Source: Enterobacter sp. JUb54 (GTDB lineage: Bacteria > Pseudomonadota > Gammaproteobacteria > Enterobacterales > Enterobacteriaceae). Taken from it: DNA of 64,000 bases. Below the pieces are notes generated by a model that saw only the letters and a list, made by a program, of their open reading frames with translations, was not told the DNA's origin and did not search any database. A program made the translations under genes and the position numbers. The first letter of the stretch is position 1. The number at the start of each line of letters is the position of its first letter. This document shows positions 9,946-20,527 of the stretch, one piece after another. The stretch covers positions 2,852,001 to 2,916,000 of the forward strand of contig NZ_CP060418.1 in assembly GCF_014298075.1 (NCBI RefSeq), given 5' to 3'.

Positions 9946-10278
9946 TTACAGTGCTTTCATAGTGCCTTTCGGCAGAACGGCAGCTACGAAGTCACGTTTG
10001 ATAACCACTTCGGTGGTATCGTTCAGCGCGATAGCAATGTATCCGCTTTCCGCAACTTTAGTGACGCGACCGACCAGACCACCATTCGTCAGCACTTCAT
10101 CGCCTTTCGCGATGGAGCTCATCAGGTTTTTATGTTCCTTGGTACGCTTCTGCTGTGGGCGCAGGATCATGAAGTAGAAAATCAGACCAAACACCACCAG
10201 CATCAGGATCAGAGACATCGGGCTACCCTGCGCCGCGCCACCGGTTGCTGCTACCGCATCAGAAATAAAAAAGCTCAT
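9946..10278 (-). CDS. yajC: Sec translocon accessory protein YajC
   Basis: YajC is a small inner-membrane protein that copurifies with SecDF. The 110 residues contain a short N-terminal periplasmic part, one transmembrane helix (about 20-38, [16 protein letters not shown]) and the family motif [12 protein letters not shown] directly after it. The C-terminal cytoplasmic domain has the [18 protein letters not shown] segment typical of the family. It lies between tgt and secD on the same strand. Confidence 0.96.
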   Translation of the reverse strand: MSFFISDAVAATGGAAQGSPMSLILMLVVFGLIFYFMILRPQQKRTKEHKNLMSSIAKGDEVLTNGGLVGRVTKVAESGYIAIALNDTTEVVIKRDFVAAVLPKGTMKAL

Positions 10279-10300
10279 TCAAATTCCCTCATTATTAAAA

Positions 10301-11482
<1,182 letters not shown>

Positions 11483-12553
11483 TTATTCCCCGACACGCTC
11501 AAAAATAGCCTGCGGATTGTACGTGATAAACATCGCGTCACCGTAGCTAAAAAAGCGATATTTTTGTTCTACCGCAGCCTTGTAGGCATTCATAGTATGC
11601 TGGTAACCGGCAAAGGCCGAAACCAACATAATCAGAGTCGATTCAGGGAGATGGAAGTTGGTCACCAGCGCATCAACCGCTTTATATTGATATCCCTGAT
11701 AGATAAAGATCTGCGTATCACCGAAGAACGGTTCAATCAGGTCGTTTTTCGCCGCCTGCGCCGCGCTCTCCAGCGAGCGCACGGAGGTGGTGCCCACCGC
11801 GATGACGCGATTACCGCGTGCTTTCGCCGCCAGCACCGCGTCGACCACCTCTTGCGGCACTTCGGCATACTCGGAGTGCATGATGTGGTCTTCGATGGTA
11901 TCCACGCGCACCGGCTGGAAGGTTCCGGCGCCGACGTGCAGCGTCACGAACGCCATTTCGATACCTTTGGCACGCAGCTTATCCAGCATCGCATCGTCAA
12001 AGTGCAGGCCGGCGGTCGGTGCGGCCACGGCCCCTGGTTTGGTGCTATAGACGGTTTGATACAGCTCGCGGTCGGCGTCTTCGTCCGGGCGGTCGATATA
12101 CGGCGGCAGCGGCATATGGCCGATGCTGTTCAGGATATCCAGTACCGGGCGCTCGTCGTTAAACTCGACTTCAAACAGCGCATCGTGACGCGCCACCATG
12201 GTGGCATGAATGCTTTCATCGTCGCCCAGCAGCAGCTCCGCTCCCGGCTTTGGCGCTTTAGAGGCGCGAATATGGGCCAGAATGCGTTTGTCGTCGAGCA
12301 TCCGCTCAACCAGGACTTCAATCTTGCCGCCGCTGACTTTACGGCCAAACAGGCGCGCCGGGATCACCCGGGTATTGTTGAATACCAGCAGGTCGCCTGG
12401 GTTCAGCTTGTCGAGGAGATCGGTGAAGATGCCATGCGTCAGCGCCCCCGTCGGTCCGTCTAACGACAGCAGGCGACAGCTACTGCGCTCCGGCTGTGGG
12501 TAGTGGGCGATCAGGGATTCGGGTAGTTCAAAGGAAAAATCAGTAACGCGCAT
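11483..12553 (-). CDS. queA: S-adenosylmethionine:tRNA ribosyltransferase-isomerase QueA
   Basis: QueA transfers and isomerises the ribosyl part of S-adenosylmethionine onto preQ1 in tRNA to give epoxyqueuosine. The 356 residues match the family length. Conserved segments include the N-terminal [39 protein letters not shown] and the C-terminal YGDAMFI. It is the first gene of the queA-tgt-yajC-secDF operon and is divergent from acpH. Confidence 0.97.
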   Translation of the reverse strand: MRVTDFSFELPESLIAHYPQPERSSCRLLSLDGPTGALTHGIFTDLLDKLNPGDLLVFNNTRVIPARLFGRKVSGGKIEVLVERMLDDKRILAHIRASKAPKPGAELLLGDDESIHATMVARHDALFEVEFNDERPVLDILNSIGHMPLPPYIDRPDEDADRELYQTVYSTKPGAVAAPTAGLHFDDAMLDKLRAKGIEMAFVTLHVGAGTFQPVRVDTIEDHIMHSEYAEVPQEVVDAVLAAKARGNRVIAVGTTSVRSLESAAQAAKNDLIEPFFGDTQIFIYQGYQYKAVDALVTNFHLPESTLIMLVSAFAGYQHTMNAYKAAVEQKYRFFSYGDAMFITYNPQAIFERVGE

Positions 12554-12639
12554 GACGGTGGCTCGGCCTAAATAAAGAGGCGGGTAGTCTAGTGCCGGGG
12601 CGTGTTCCCTGCAACCTTTACCCCTCAGGAGAGATGTAA

Positions 12640-12708
12640 TACTCTACGTCATTGATGAGGCGAGTCACGTTGAAGCCAACGCACCTGCAACCTGAAGAAT
12701 AACGAGTA
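12640..12708. repeat. ERIC right-end-like fragment upstream of acpH
   Basis: The segment GCCAACGCACCTGCAACCTG continuing AAGAATAACGAGTAT (about 12673-12707) matches the right end of ERIC elements, including the copy ahead of sbcD. The ERIC core palindrome is missing, so it is a terminal remnant. It runs up to the acpH start codon, so the ribosome binding region of acpH overlaps this end. Confidence 0.5.
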
Positions 12709-12710
12709 TT

Positions 12711-13292
12711 ATGAATTTTCTCGCACACCTGCATTTAGCTCATCTCGCCAACAGCTCACTTCCCGGCAACCTTCTGGCTGATTTCGTTCGCGGCAACCCG
12801 CAGGCGGACTACCCGGCCGATATCGTCGACGGCATCTTTATGCATCGCCGCATCGATGTCATGACCGACAATCTGGCAGAGGTCAAAGCGGCGCGAGAGT
12901 GGTTCCGTCCCGAAACGCGCCGTGTCGCCCCGATTACGCTGGACGTCATGTGGGATCATTTTCTGTCGCACCACTGGGCGCAAATTTCGCCCGACTTTCC
13001 GCTCAGTGAATTTGTGCGCTATGCCGAGGAGCAGGTCACGCCGGTGTTGCCCGATTCGCCGCCGCGCTTCGTCAATCTCAATGACTATTTATGGTCGGAA
13101 CGCTGGCTGGAACGTTATAAAGACATGGACTTTATTCAGCGCGTCCTCAACGGTATGGCCAGCCGTCGGCCCCGTCTTGATGCCCTGCGCGACTCCTGGC
13201 AGGACCTGGACACCCACTACGACAAGCTGGAGCAGCAGTTCTGGCAGTTTTATCCGCGCATGATGGCCCAGGCGACCCGCCGGGAACTGTAA
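12711..13292 (+). CDS. acpH: ACP phosphodiesterase AcpH
   Basis: AcpH hydrolyses the 4'-phosphopantetheine group from holo acyl-carrier protein. The 193-residue sequence begins [20 protein letters not shown], as in E. coli AcpH (YajB). It has the metal-binding pattern of the HD-like fold ([31 protein letters not shown]). It lies divergent from queA. No strong Shine-Dalgarno is seen within the ERIC-end-derived leader, which suggests modest translation (inference). Confidence 0.94.
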   Translation: MNFLAHLHLAHLANSSLPGNLLADFVRGNPQADYPADIVDGIFMHRRIDVMTDNLAEVKAAREWFRPETRRVAPITLDVMWDHFLSHHWAQISPDFPLSEFVRYAEEQVTPVLPDSPPRFVNLNDYLWSERWLERYKDMDFIQRVLNGMASRRPRLDALRDSWQDLDTHYDKLEQQFWQFYPRMMAQATRREL

Positions 13293-13474
13293 CGAGCGCG
13301 ATAAAAGATTGCGCTTTCTCACAGAAAAGCTATTCTGAACCTCGTTTTCTGATACATATTGATAGGCTGAACCTATCTCATTGATTGTCAGCGTCACGTT
13401 GAGTTCGCACAAGCCAGTCCCTATACTTGCCCCCGTTGCGTACCAATTAACCTTACTATTAACAGGAGAATCAT

Positions 13475-14077
13475 ATGGTTCTGGTCACTCGTCAGGCTCC
13501 GGATTTTACCGCAGCAGCAGTTTTAGGTAACGGCGAAATCGTTGAGAAATTCAACTTCAAACAGCACACCAACGGTAAAGCGACCGTACTGTTCTTCTGG
13601 CCGATGGACTTCACCTTCGTATGCCCGTCTGAGCTGATCGCTTTTGACAAGCGTTACGAAGAGTTCCAGAAACGCGGCGTAGAAGTCGTTGGCGTCTCCT
13701 TCGACTCCGAATTCGTTCACAACGCATGGCGTAACACCCCGGTTGACCAGGGCGGTATTGGCCCGGTTAAATACGCGATGGTTGCTGACATCAAACGTGA
13801 AATCCAGAAAGCTTACGGTATCGAGCATCCGGACGAAGGCGTTGCACTGCGTGGTTCCTTCCTGATCGACGCAAACGGCGTTGTTCGTCACCAGGTGGTT
13901 AACGACCTGCCGCTGGGCCGTAACATCGACGAAATGCTGCGCATGGTTGACGCGCTGCAGTTCCACGAAGAGCACGGTGAAGTTTGCCCGGCACAGTGGG
14001 AAAAAGGAAAAGAAGGTATGGCTGCATCTCCGGAAGGCGTTGCAAAATACCTGACCGAGAACGTCTCCAGCCTGTAA
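13475..14077 (+). CDS. tsaA: Typical 2-Cys peroxiredoxin (TsaA type)
   Basis: A 200-residue thiol peroxidase that reduces hydrogen peroxide and organic hydroperoxides using a reductant such as thioredoxin. The peroxidatic cysteine is Cys50 in DFTFVCPSE and the resolving cysteine is Cys171 in GEVCPAQW. A GGIG segment resembles the GGLG motif of overoxidation-sensitive peroxiredoxins, but the C-terminus (ENVSSL) lacks the YF motif. It is distinct from the AhpC type, which is about 187 residues. AGGAG precedes the ATG. It occupies the same place as the Salmonella gene called tsaA and is monocistronic, with its own terminator. Confidence 0.9.
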   Translation: MVLVTRQAPDFTAAAVLGNGEIVEKFNFKQHTNGKATVLFFWPMDFTFVCPSELIAFDKRYEEFQKRGVEVVGVSFDSEFVHNAWRNTPVDQGGIGPVKYAMVADIKREIQKAYGIEHPDEGVALRGSFLIDANGVVRHQVVNDLPLGRNIDEMLRMVDALQFHEEHGEVCPAQWEKGKEGMAASPEGVAKYLTENVSSL

Positions 14078-14091
14078 TCGGCTCGCGTTTA

Positions 14092-14121
14092 AAAAAAGGC
14101 TCGCATCTGCGAGCCTTTTTT
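14092..14121 (+). terminator. Rho-independent terminator of tsaA
   Basis: GGCTCGCA (14098-14105) pairs with TGCGAGCC (14108-14115) and is followed by six Ts. A run of As precedes the stem, so it can also act on the convergent amidohydrolase transcript. Confidence 0.92.
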
Positions 14122-14162
14122 GATCCCGCGGCCTGGCATACCCGCCGCGGGTTATCTGCTAA

Positions 14163-16031
14163 TCAAAACGCGAAACAGGAACAGCCCAGCACGCCCCAGA
14201 AAGCCTGATCGTCGGAGACCGGGATCGACGACTTACGGGCGATATCATGCTGGTGACCATGCACGCCACAGCTGCCGCAGCACTGGTGCATCTGCACGAT
14301 TGCCCCGATTTTCGCCGCCGCAGGCGGTGCGGACCGATAGTGGCCCGGCACCTTAACCACCGGCGACCAGTCCGGCACCACCGGAATCGGCGGCGGCGCT
14401 AGCGGCGAGAAGTGTCCGGCAGCGTAAACCACTTTGCCGCCGACGACCGTCAGCACCGACTCGATGCCTTTGATTTCCTCTTCCGGTACGCTGAAGTAGT
14501 CTTTTGACAGCACCACCAGGTCCGCCAGTTGGCCGTTCTCAATACGCCCTTTTTTACCCTGCTCGCTGGAGAACCAGGCGCTGCCCGCCGTCCACAATTC
14601 CAGCGCCACGTCGCGCGGCAGACGGTTACTCTCGTCATACATCGCCATGCCGCCCACGGTGCGCCCGGAGACCAGCCAGTAGAGCGCAGTCCACGGGTTG
14701 TAACTCGCCACCCGCGTCGCATCGGTCCCCAGCCCAACCGGCACCTCCAGTTCCAGCATTTTCGCCACCGGCGGGGTATGTTTCACCGCATCTTTACCAT
14801 AGCGGTCGACAAAATATTCCCCCTGGAATGCCATCCTGTGCTGTACTGCAATCCCGCCGCCCAGCGCCTTCACGCGTTCAATATTCCGCTCGGTGATGGT
14901 TTCGGCATGGTCGAAGAACCAGTGCAGACCGTTAAACGGAATATCACGGTTCACCTTCTCGAAGACGTTGAGCATCCGGCCGATCGACTCATCGTAGGTG
15001 GCATGCAGGCGGAACGGCCAGCGATGCTCCACCAGATGACGCACCACGCGCTCCAGTTCATCTTCCATCCCTTCTGGCAGATCCGGGCGCGGCTGCAGGA
15101 AATCTTCAAAGTCCGCCGCCGAGAACACCAGCATTTCGCCGGCGCCGTTGGCGCGGAAGAAGTCGGTCCCCTGCCCCGGCTTCAGCATATCGGTCCAGCG
15201 CTCGAAATCATCCAGCTCCTGTTTAGGACGCTGGGTAAACAGGTTATAGGCAATGCGCACGGTCATCTGATCTTGCGCATGCAGCTGTTCAATAATTTGA
15301 TAATCTTCCGGGTAGTTCTGGAAACCGCCCCCGGCGTCAATAGCGCTGGTCAGGCCAAGCCGGTTTAGCTCGCGCATAAACTGGCGCGTCGAGTTAACCT
15401 GCATCTCCAGCGGCAGCTTCGGCCCTTTAGCCAGCGTGGCGTACAGGATCATGGCGTTCGGTTTGGCGATCAGCATCCCGGTGGGATTGCCGCGGCTATC
15501 GCGCACGATTTCGCCCCCGGCCGGGTCCGGCGTCTCTTTGGTATAGCCCACCGCCTTCAGCGCAGCGCGGTTCAGCAGCGCGCGATCGTAGAGGTGCAGC
15601 ACAAAGACCGGGGTATCCGGCGCCGCCTCGTTTAACTCTTCGAGGGTCGGCATCCGCCGTTCGGCAAACTGGAACTCGCTCCAGCCGCCGACCACGCGAA
15701 CCCACTGCGGTGACGGCGTGCGGTCGGCCTGATCTTTGAGCATCCGCAGCGCATCCGCCAGTGACGGAACGCCTTCCCACCGCAGCTCAAGGTTATAGTT
15801 CAGCCCGCCGCGGATCAGATGCAGGTGGGAATCGTTGAGGCCCGGGATCACCGTATGGCCCTGCAGATCGACGATCTGCGTCCCTTCAGCAGCAAAGCTC
15901 ATGATCCGATCGCGGCTGCCGGTGGCCAGGATCTTACCGTCGGCGATGGCGATGGCCTCGGTCAACGGGTTGTTTTGATCGAGAGTATGGATGCGACCAT
16001 TCGTCAGGATCAGTGTGGCAGTTTGCGACAT
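14163..16031 (-). CDS. Amidohydrolase family 3 (YtcJ-like) metal-dependent hydrolase with Cys/His-rich tail
   Basis: A 622-residue protein whose first strand-rich part (LILTNGRIHTLDQNNPLTEA) is the composite domain of amidohydrolases. The metal motif is NDSHLHL (His69, His71). The barrel continues through HATYDESIGRML and HWFFDHAE to VGLGTDATRVASYNPW with the conserved aspartate near 450. YtcJ-like members hydrolyse N-acyl or formamide-type bonds, but the substrate here is unknown. After the barrel an unusual tail contains MHQCCGSCGVHGHQHD and ends GVLGCSCFAF. It is last in a minus-strand operon after the ABM and cysteine-hydrolase genes. Confidence 0.85.
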   Translation of the reverse strand: MSQTATLILTNGRIHTLDQNNPLTEAIAIADGKILATGSRDRIMSFAAEGTQIVDLQGHTVIPGLNDSHLHLIRGGLNYNLELRWEGVPSLADALRMLKDQADRTPSPQWVRVVGGWSEFQFAERRMPTLEELNEAAPDTPVFVLHLYDRALLNRAALKAVGYTKETPDPAGGEIVRDSRGNPTGMLIAKPNAMILYATLAKGPKLPLEMQVNSTRQFMRELNRLGLTSAIDAGGGFQNYPEDYQIIEQLHAQDQMTVRIAYNLFTQRPKQELDDFERWTDMLKPGQGTDFFRANGAGEMLVFSAADFEDFLQPRPDLPEGMEDELERVVRHLVEHRWPFRLHATYDESIGRMLNVFEKVNRDIPFNGLHWFFDHAETITERNIERVKALGGGIAVQHRMAFQGEYFVDRYGKDAVKHTPPVAKMLELEVPVGLGTDATRVASYNPWTALYWLVSGRTVGGMAMYDESNRLPRDVALELWTAGSAWFSSEQGKKGRIENGQLADLVVLSKDYFSVPEEEIKGIESVLTVVGGKVVYAAGHFSPLAPPPIPVVPDWSPVVKVPGHYRSAPPAAAKIGAIVQMHQCCGSCGVHGHQHDIARKSSIPVSDDQAFWGVLGCSCFAF

Positions 16032-16055
16032 AACGCTCTCCTCCAGGCGTCTGGC

Positions 16056-16601
16056 TCAGTTTTTCTTTAACCAGCCAGCAAACAGACGGGTCACGATGGG
16101 CATCCAGAACCAGACCACCAGCGCGACCACACAGGCATCATTTATCAAATGCAGCAACAAGCTCCCCCGCATCGAGGGAAGCAACATCCCGGTCAGCCAG
16201 GGCACCAGATTAGTACTGGGGAAAATCACCAGCAGTGTTATCAGAAACTGCTTCCAGCGCAGCGGCTGGCGCACGTTGGTGACGGGTGGGGTAAACCAGA
16301 ACGCCGGTTCGGTACGAATTTCCGTGCGATCGCCTTCATTGAGCAGCGGCGCGATTTCCGCCACCAGCTCGTGACGCGTTGATGACTGCGTCCAGGCGTA
16401 GAGGTGTTCGATGGTGTCAAAACGAATAATGACGCTCCAGAGATTCTGCCCGGGAGTCGGACGAATCACGTTAGCGCCAAGATGGCCTGGAAACTCCGCC
16501 GCGATGGGCATAATTTTACCGAGCCACTGTTCATAGCGTTCCCCATGCTCGGGGTCGAGCATATGGCTTATCACCAGGGTCACCAATTTCTGCTGCGTCA
16601 T
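16056..16601 (-). CDS. Antibiotic biosynthesis monooxygenase (ABM) domain protein with membrane segments
   Basis: A 181-residue protein starting MTQQKLVTLVISHMLDPEHG; AAGGAG stands 8 bp before this ATG, so upstream in-frame codons are not used. Residues 1-100 form a dimeric alpha/beta-barrel-like ABM domain (YEQWLGKIMPIAAEFPGHLG). The C-terminal half holds two hydrophobic segments (about 117-138, FLITLLVIFPSTNLVPWL, and about 152-175, LINDACVVALVVWFWM), so it should be anchored in the inner membrane. COG3224-type proteins have this plan; their function is unknown. It is separated by 24 bp from the amidohydrolase. Confidence 0.8.
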   Translation of the reverse strand: MTQQKLVTLVISHMLDPEHGERYEQWLGKIMPIAAEFPGHLGANVIRPTPGQNLWSVIIRFDTIEHLYAWTQSSTRHELVAEIAPLLNEGDRTEIRTEPAFWFTPPVTNVRQPLRWKQFLITLLVIFPSTNLVPWLTGMLLPSMRGSLLLHLINDACVVALVVWFWMPIVTRLFAGWLKKN

Positions 16602-16737
16602 TACCGGGCTCCTTGCTGCAGGCGAATCGCGGATGGCCCCGCCATTCGCCATGAATGACAATACACAAAATCATTCATGCTGCGTCGAGGCGGGCAAACG
16701 GAGCCAACCAGCGGGCAGCATGAAGGAGGACGCGTAT

Positions 16738-17379
16738 TTAGGCTTTACGTTCCGGCGCGCCGTGCACCATGGTATAGGCATAATCCACGCCCATGCCGTA
16801 AGCGCCGCTGTGTTCGCGAACCAGATCCATCACCGCATCGTAGGTCTCTTTGCGTGACCAGTCGCGCTGGTACTCAAGCAGAACCTGCTGCCAGGTCACC
16901 GGTACTGCGCCAGCCTGCACCATCCGATCGATAGAGCGCTCATGGGCATCCACGGAGGTGCCGCCGGAAGTGTCGGTGACCACGTAGACTTCGAAGCCTT
17001 CTTCCAGCGCCATCAGCGCCGGGAAGGTCAGGCACACTTCGGTCCACAGCGCGGAGATAATCAATTTCTTGCGACCCGTCGCTTTCACTGCTTTAACAAA
17101 AGCGGCATCTTCCCAGGAGTTCATAGATGTACGTTCAATCGGTTTAACCTGCGGATGGACTGCCAGTAATTCCGGCCAGATGTAGCCACTGAAGCTTTTG
17201 GTTTCCACGGAGGTATAAATTACCGGGACATTAAAAATCTTGCCGGCTTTAGCCAGGGCAACGGTATTATTTTTAAGTGTCTGACGGTCAATATTGGCAA
17301 CACCAAAAGACATCTGCGGTTGATGGTCAATAAAGATAAGGGCGGAGTTGGTTGGGTCGATCAGTTCCCGAATAGACAT
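16738..17379 (-). CDS. Isochorismatase-like cysteine hydrolase (YcaC type)
   Basis: A 213-residue cytoplasmic hydrolase of the isochorismatase superfamily. The nucleophilic Cys116 is in LWTEVCLTFPAL and the acidic member of the triad is Asp18 in FIDHQPQMSF. The pattern KAVKATGRKKLIISALWTEV resembles E. coli YcaC, whose physiological substrate is unknown. The start at 17377-17379 has AAGG 7 bp upstream; an in-frame upstream ATG at 17454 lacks support. It leads an operon with the ABM and amidohydrolase genes and is divergent from a LysR-type gene, which suggests an inducible degradation pathway (inference). Confidence 0.85.
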   Translation of the reverse strand: MSIRELIDPTNSALIFIDHQPQMSFGVANIDRQTLKNNTVALAKAGKIFNVPVIYTSVETKSFSGYIWPELLAVHPQVKPIERTSMNSWEDAAFVKAVKATGRKKLIISALWTEVCLTFPALMALEEGFEVYVVTDTSGGTSVDAHERSIDRMVQAGAVPVTWQQVLLEYQRDWSRKETYDAVMDLVREHSGAYGMGVDYAYTMVHGAPERKA

Positions 17380-17661
17380 GAATACCTTCTTAATCATTGA
17401 GTTAAAGAGATATAGCAAACACTGTTGTGGGTCGGATCGTGACGGATAAAGCATGCTGAGTATAGTCAGTAATTTCTAACGAGTTATTAAAGAAATTCAC
17501 TGTGCTATTTCGAAAATAAGAAAGTATGAAACAACAATGTTAATGAATGACGATCGCGATATTTATCAAAAAATTACGCGAAAGGGTTCTAAATTATTCA
17601 CTGGCATTGAATGTCGGGTTCGGTAAAACTGAGTCACCTTATTTTTTCCGGTAACTCATTG

Positions 17662-18564
17662 ATGCGCTTAAACCTTGATGTGCTGCTCATTCTCGATGCT
17701 TTAGAAACCCATGGCTCGTTCGCCACCGCCGCAGAATCACTCTATAAAACCCCAGCGGCCCTGAGCTATATGATCCAAAAGCTGGAAAGCGATCTGGATA
17801 TCACCCTGCTGGATCGCAGCGGTCACCGGGCAAAATTTACCGATACCGGAAGAATGGTGCTGGAGAAGGGACGGCTGTTGATCAATGCCGCGAAAGATCT
17901 GGAAAAACAGGCCAAACAGCTGAGTGCCGGTTGGGAACGGGATCTGGCGATCGCCCTCGATGCCTCTTTCCCCTTTGAACGTCTGCTGCCGTTGATCGAC
18001 GCCTTTTACGCGCAAAATCCGCAGACCCGGCTCAACTTTACCCACCATACGCTGGCCGGATCCTGGGAGGAGCTGACCCGCAACGGCGCCGATATGATCC
18101 TCGGCGCCATTAACGAACCGCCGACTTCAGCCGAATGGTCATGGAAAATGGCCGGTACGCTGGACAACGTCTTTGTCGTTGCGGCCAACCATCCGCTGGC
18201 CGCCACCACCCAGCCGCTCAGCAACAAACAGCTCAGCCTGCATCGGGCGGTGGTGATAAGCGACAGCGCCCGCTATTGCCAGCCGCTGAACAGCAACCTG
18301 CTCACCGAGCAGCTTCAGATTCGCGTCGACGATTTTGCCAGCAAAGTGGCGCTGCTGCGGGCCGGCGTGGGCTGCGGTTTTCTGCCCCGTCATATCGCTC
18401 AGCCGTGGCTGGAGAGTGGCGAGCTGCTTGAGAAGTCCGTCATCTCCTGCCGCGAAAAAGACCTGGCCTATATTGCCTGGCGCAGCGATAACGACGGACT
18501 GGCCCAACGCTGGTGGCGCGAGGCCCTTCTCCACGAATCGTTCCTGAGTCAGCTTTACGCCTGA
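17662..18564 (+). CDS. LysR-family transcriptional regulator
   Basis: A 300-residue regulator. The N-terminal winged helix (about 1-60) reads [20 protein letters not shown], then [20 protein letters not shown] and [11 protein letters not shown]. The effector-binding domain covers about 90-295. The ATG at 17662 is chosen to give the normal family N-terminus. Divergent orientation to the YcaC-like operon with a 282-bp shared control region suggests it is that operon's activator, as is typical for the family. The shared region is AT-rich and holds no gene; no certain LysR box was identified by eye. Its 3' end overlaps the convergent malZ gene by 10 bp. Confidence 0.88.
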   Translation: MRLNLDVLLILDALETHGSFATAAESLYKTPAALSYMIQKLESDLDITLLDRSGHRAKFTDTGRMVLEKGRLLINAAKDLEKQAKQLSAGWERDLAIALDASFPFERLLPLIDAFYAQNPQTRLNFTHHTLAGSWEELTRNGADMILGAINEPPTSAEWSWKMAGTLDNVFVVAANHPLAATTQPLSNKQLSLHRAVVISDSARYCQPLNSNLLTEQLQIRVDDFASKVALLRAGVGCGFLPRHIAQPWLESGELLEKSVISCREKDLAYIAWRSDNDGLAQRWWREALLHESFLSQLYA

Positions 18565-20378
18565 CGGCTGAACCACACGCTGGCAGAGATCGCGGGCAGT
18601 GCCAGCACCCCGTCGTGCAGCGCGCCATCGCCCTCTTTCAGCAGCCACTCCTCGACGTTCAGAAGCGGCGAATCCTCGACCACCACCTCGCAGGCTTCGC
18701 CCCGGTTGATGGCAACCAGCACCCGCTGCTGCTTGTAGACGCGGGCAAACACCACCACGTTCTCCTCGGCATAAACCACCTGGCAACCGCCGTAGCGCAA
18801 CGCCTGACTGGCTTTACGCAGCTTCGCTACCCGCTTATACAACCCCAGCAGCGCGGTATCCTGCAGCGCCGGGTCCCACGGGAAAGGTTTGCGGCAGAAC
18901 GGATCGTTATTGCCGTCGACGCCCACTTCATCGCCGTAGTAAATGCACGGTACCCCCGGCCAGCAGAACAGCCACACGACCGCCAGCGGCAGGCGAGCAA
19001 CATCTTTCCCCAGCAGCGACTTAAATCGCGCGGTATCGTGGCTATCCAACTGGTTAAACATCCGCAGCTGCTGCTGATGCGACAGCCCGGCGCGATAGTT
19101 CTCCATCCAGGCAACGCAGGTTTGCGCATCGATTTTTTGCGGATCGTACGAGATATCGGTATTGGCGAGGAAGCCCCACAGCGGGAAGGTAAACCCGCGA
19201 TAGTTCATCGCCGCATCTTCGGCATCGGCCTGCAACCACTGGCGGGCATCACCAAAATGTTCACCAAAAACAAAAGCCTCTGGCTGCTCCTGTTTCGCCG
19301 CCTGGGTAATGCCGGCGATATGTTTCAGGTTATTGCGCGCACCGCCGCCTTCTCCCAGCATATGCACCACGTCCAGCCGCCAGCCGTCCATGCTCCACGG
19401 CGCTTTCAGCCAGTGGCGCACAATGCTGTCTTCCCCGGCATAGATTTCATTCACCAGGCTCTCGGAGCGGTAGTCCAGCTTAGGCAGGCTGGCGTAGCCC
19501 AGCCAGTTATGCGCTTCGCCTTCCTCAGATATCGTAAACCAGTCACGCCACGGCGAATCCGCATGATGGCAGGCGCCGCTGCTCCCGCGCTGATGGCGAT
19601 CGAACCAGGCGTGGGAATCCCCGGAATGGTTAAACACGCCGTCGAGGATCAGACGCATCCCTTCCCGTTGCGTATTGTGGCGCAGACGCAGCAGCGCGGC
19701 ATCACCGCCAAACTGTGGGTCGACGCGACGGTAATCTTCGGTATCGTATTTATGCACGCTCGGCGCAACAAACACCGGGTTCAGATACAGCGCGGTGACG
19801 CCAAGCTGCTTGAGGTACGGCAGCTTCTCGCTGATGCCATCAAGATCGCCGCCATAAAACGTTGACCCACCCGCCTCACCGGTGAGCGGTTCATCCCACG
19901 CTTTCTGCACGATATCGTGCCCGGCGGCGTGGTGATGATAGACCTGATCCTGCTCCACTTCCCGCGGCTCGCTGCGGGCAAAACGGTCGGGGAAGATTTG
20001 ATAAAACACCTGATCGGCGACCCACTGCGGGCCGCTGTCCGGCAGGTCAACGGCAAACTGCTCCAGCCGCGCCGGCGGGAAAGACTGCAATCCCTGCGGG
20101 GTGAACCAGCGCTGACGATCCGCCCACAGCAGTTTAAAGCTATAGCGCCGACGCGGCTGCCCGCTGGCAAGGTTGATCTCGCCGCGCCACGCGACGACGC
20201 CCGGATGCGGTTCCTGCCGCAGCCGGTGCATAGGCAGCGACAGCTCTTCATTATCTTCTTCTGCGCGCAGCGTGACCCGCTGCGGCAGGTCATCGCCGCG
20301 CAACCATAAAGTGATAAAGAGTCGTTCCTGTTGCTCTTTAATAAAGGGAGCTACAGGCAGGTGCCATGCCTTCAACAT
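18555..20378 (-). CDS. malZ: Maltodextrin glucosidase MalZ
   Basis: MalZ is a cytoplasmic GH13 alpha-glucosidase that removes glucose from the reducing end of maltodextrins. The 607-residue protein is close to E. coli MalZ (605). Domain N (about 1-110) contains [13 protein letters not shown], and the barrel follows. The catalytic nucleophile is the aspartate of [11 protein letters not shown], the acid/base glutamate is in [11 protein letters not shown], and the third acid is in LDSHDTARF. The start at 20376-20378 ([12 protein letters not shown]) has GAGG 8 bp upstream and matches E. coli; 13 more in-frame codons upstream are ignored. Its product feeds the maltose system, and MalT control is expected. 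Confidence 0.95.
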   Translation of the reverse strand: MLKAWHLPVAPFIKEQQERLFITLWLRGDDLPQRVTLRAEEDNEELSLPMHRLRQEPHPGVVAWRGEINLASGQPRRRYSFKLLWADRQRWFTPQGLQSFPPARLEQFAVDLPDSGPQWVADQVFYQIFPDRFARSEPREVEQDQVYHHHAAGHDIVQKAWDEPLTGEAGGSTFYGGDLDGISEKLPYLKQLGVTALYLNPVFVAPSVHKYDTEDYRRVDPQFGGDAALLRLRHNTQREGMRLILDGVFNHSGDSHAWFDRHQRGSSGACHHADSPWRDWFTISEEGEAHNWLGYASLPKLDYRSESLVNEIYAGEDSIVRHWLKAPWSMDGWRLDVVHMLGEGGGARNNLKHIAGITQAAKQEQPEAFVFGEHFGDARQWLQADAEDAAMNYRGFTFPLWGFLANTDISYDPQKIDAQTCVAWMENYRAGLSHQQQLRMFNQLDSHDTARFKSLLGKDVARLPLAVVWLFCWPGVPCIYYGDEVGVDGNNDPFCRKPFPWDPALQDTALLGLYKRVAKLRKASQALRYGGCQVVYAEENVVVFARVYKQQRVLVAINRGEACEVVVEDSPLLNVEEWLLKEGDGALHDGVLALPAISASVWFSRQA

Positions 20379-20456
20379 CGTCGTTCCTCTTTGTTCAGAA
20401 TAGGCATACCTTGCCATAGCGCACAGGCGTATGACTCATCATCGCAGGAATTATTA

Positions 20457-20466
20457 GGGGAGGATA
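20457..20466 (+). promoter_or_regulatory. Possible MalT box upstream of malZ
   Basis: GGGGAGGATA resembles the MalT box (GGGGA[T/G]GAGG, core GGAKGA). It lies about 80 bp before the malZ start, but in the orientation opposite to malZ. Another G-rich stretch follows. This is weak evidence; only the core hexamer fits. Confidence 0.3.
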
Positions 20467-20483
20467 ATGGGGGCGGAGAGTGT

Positions 20484-20516
20484 GCCTGCCGGGCAGCATC
20501 TGGCTATCCGGCAGGC
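20484..20516. repeat. REP-like hairpin between proY and malZ
   Basis: GCCTGCCGG (20484-20492) and CCGGCAGGC (20508-20516) form a perfect 9-bp stem with a 15-nt loop. The outer GCCGG...CCGGC layout is that of REP sequences. It lies 12 bp downstream of the proY stop and may protect the proY mRNA 3' end. It is unlike the GTAG-type REPs near rayT. Confidence 0.5.
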
Positions 20517-20527
20517 GAAGGACGCGC

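Noticed and set aside
18513-19865. Long open frame antisense to malZ (450 codons)
   Set aside because: It mirrors the codon structure of malZ, has no recognisable domain, and malZ is a clear full-length gene. GC-rich coding DNA commonly gives such shadow frames.
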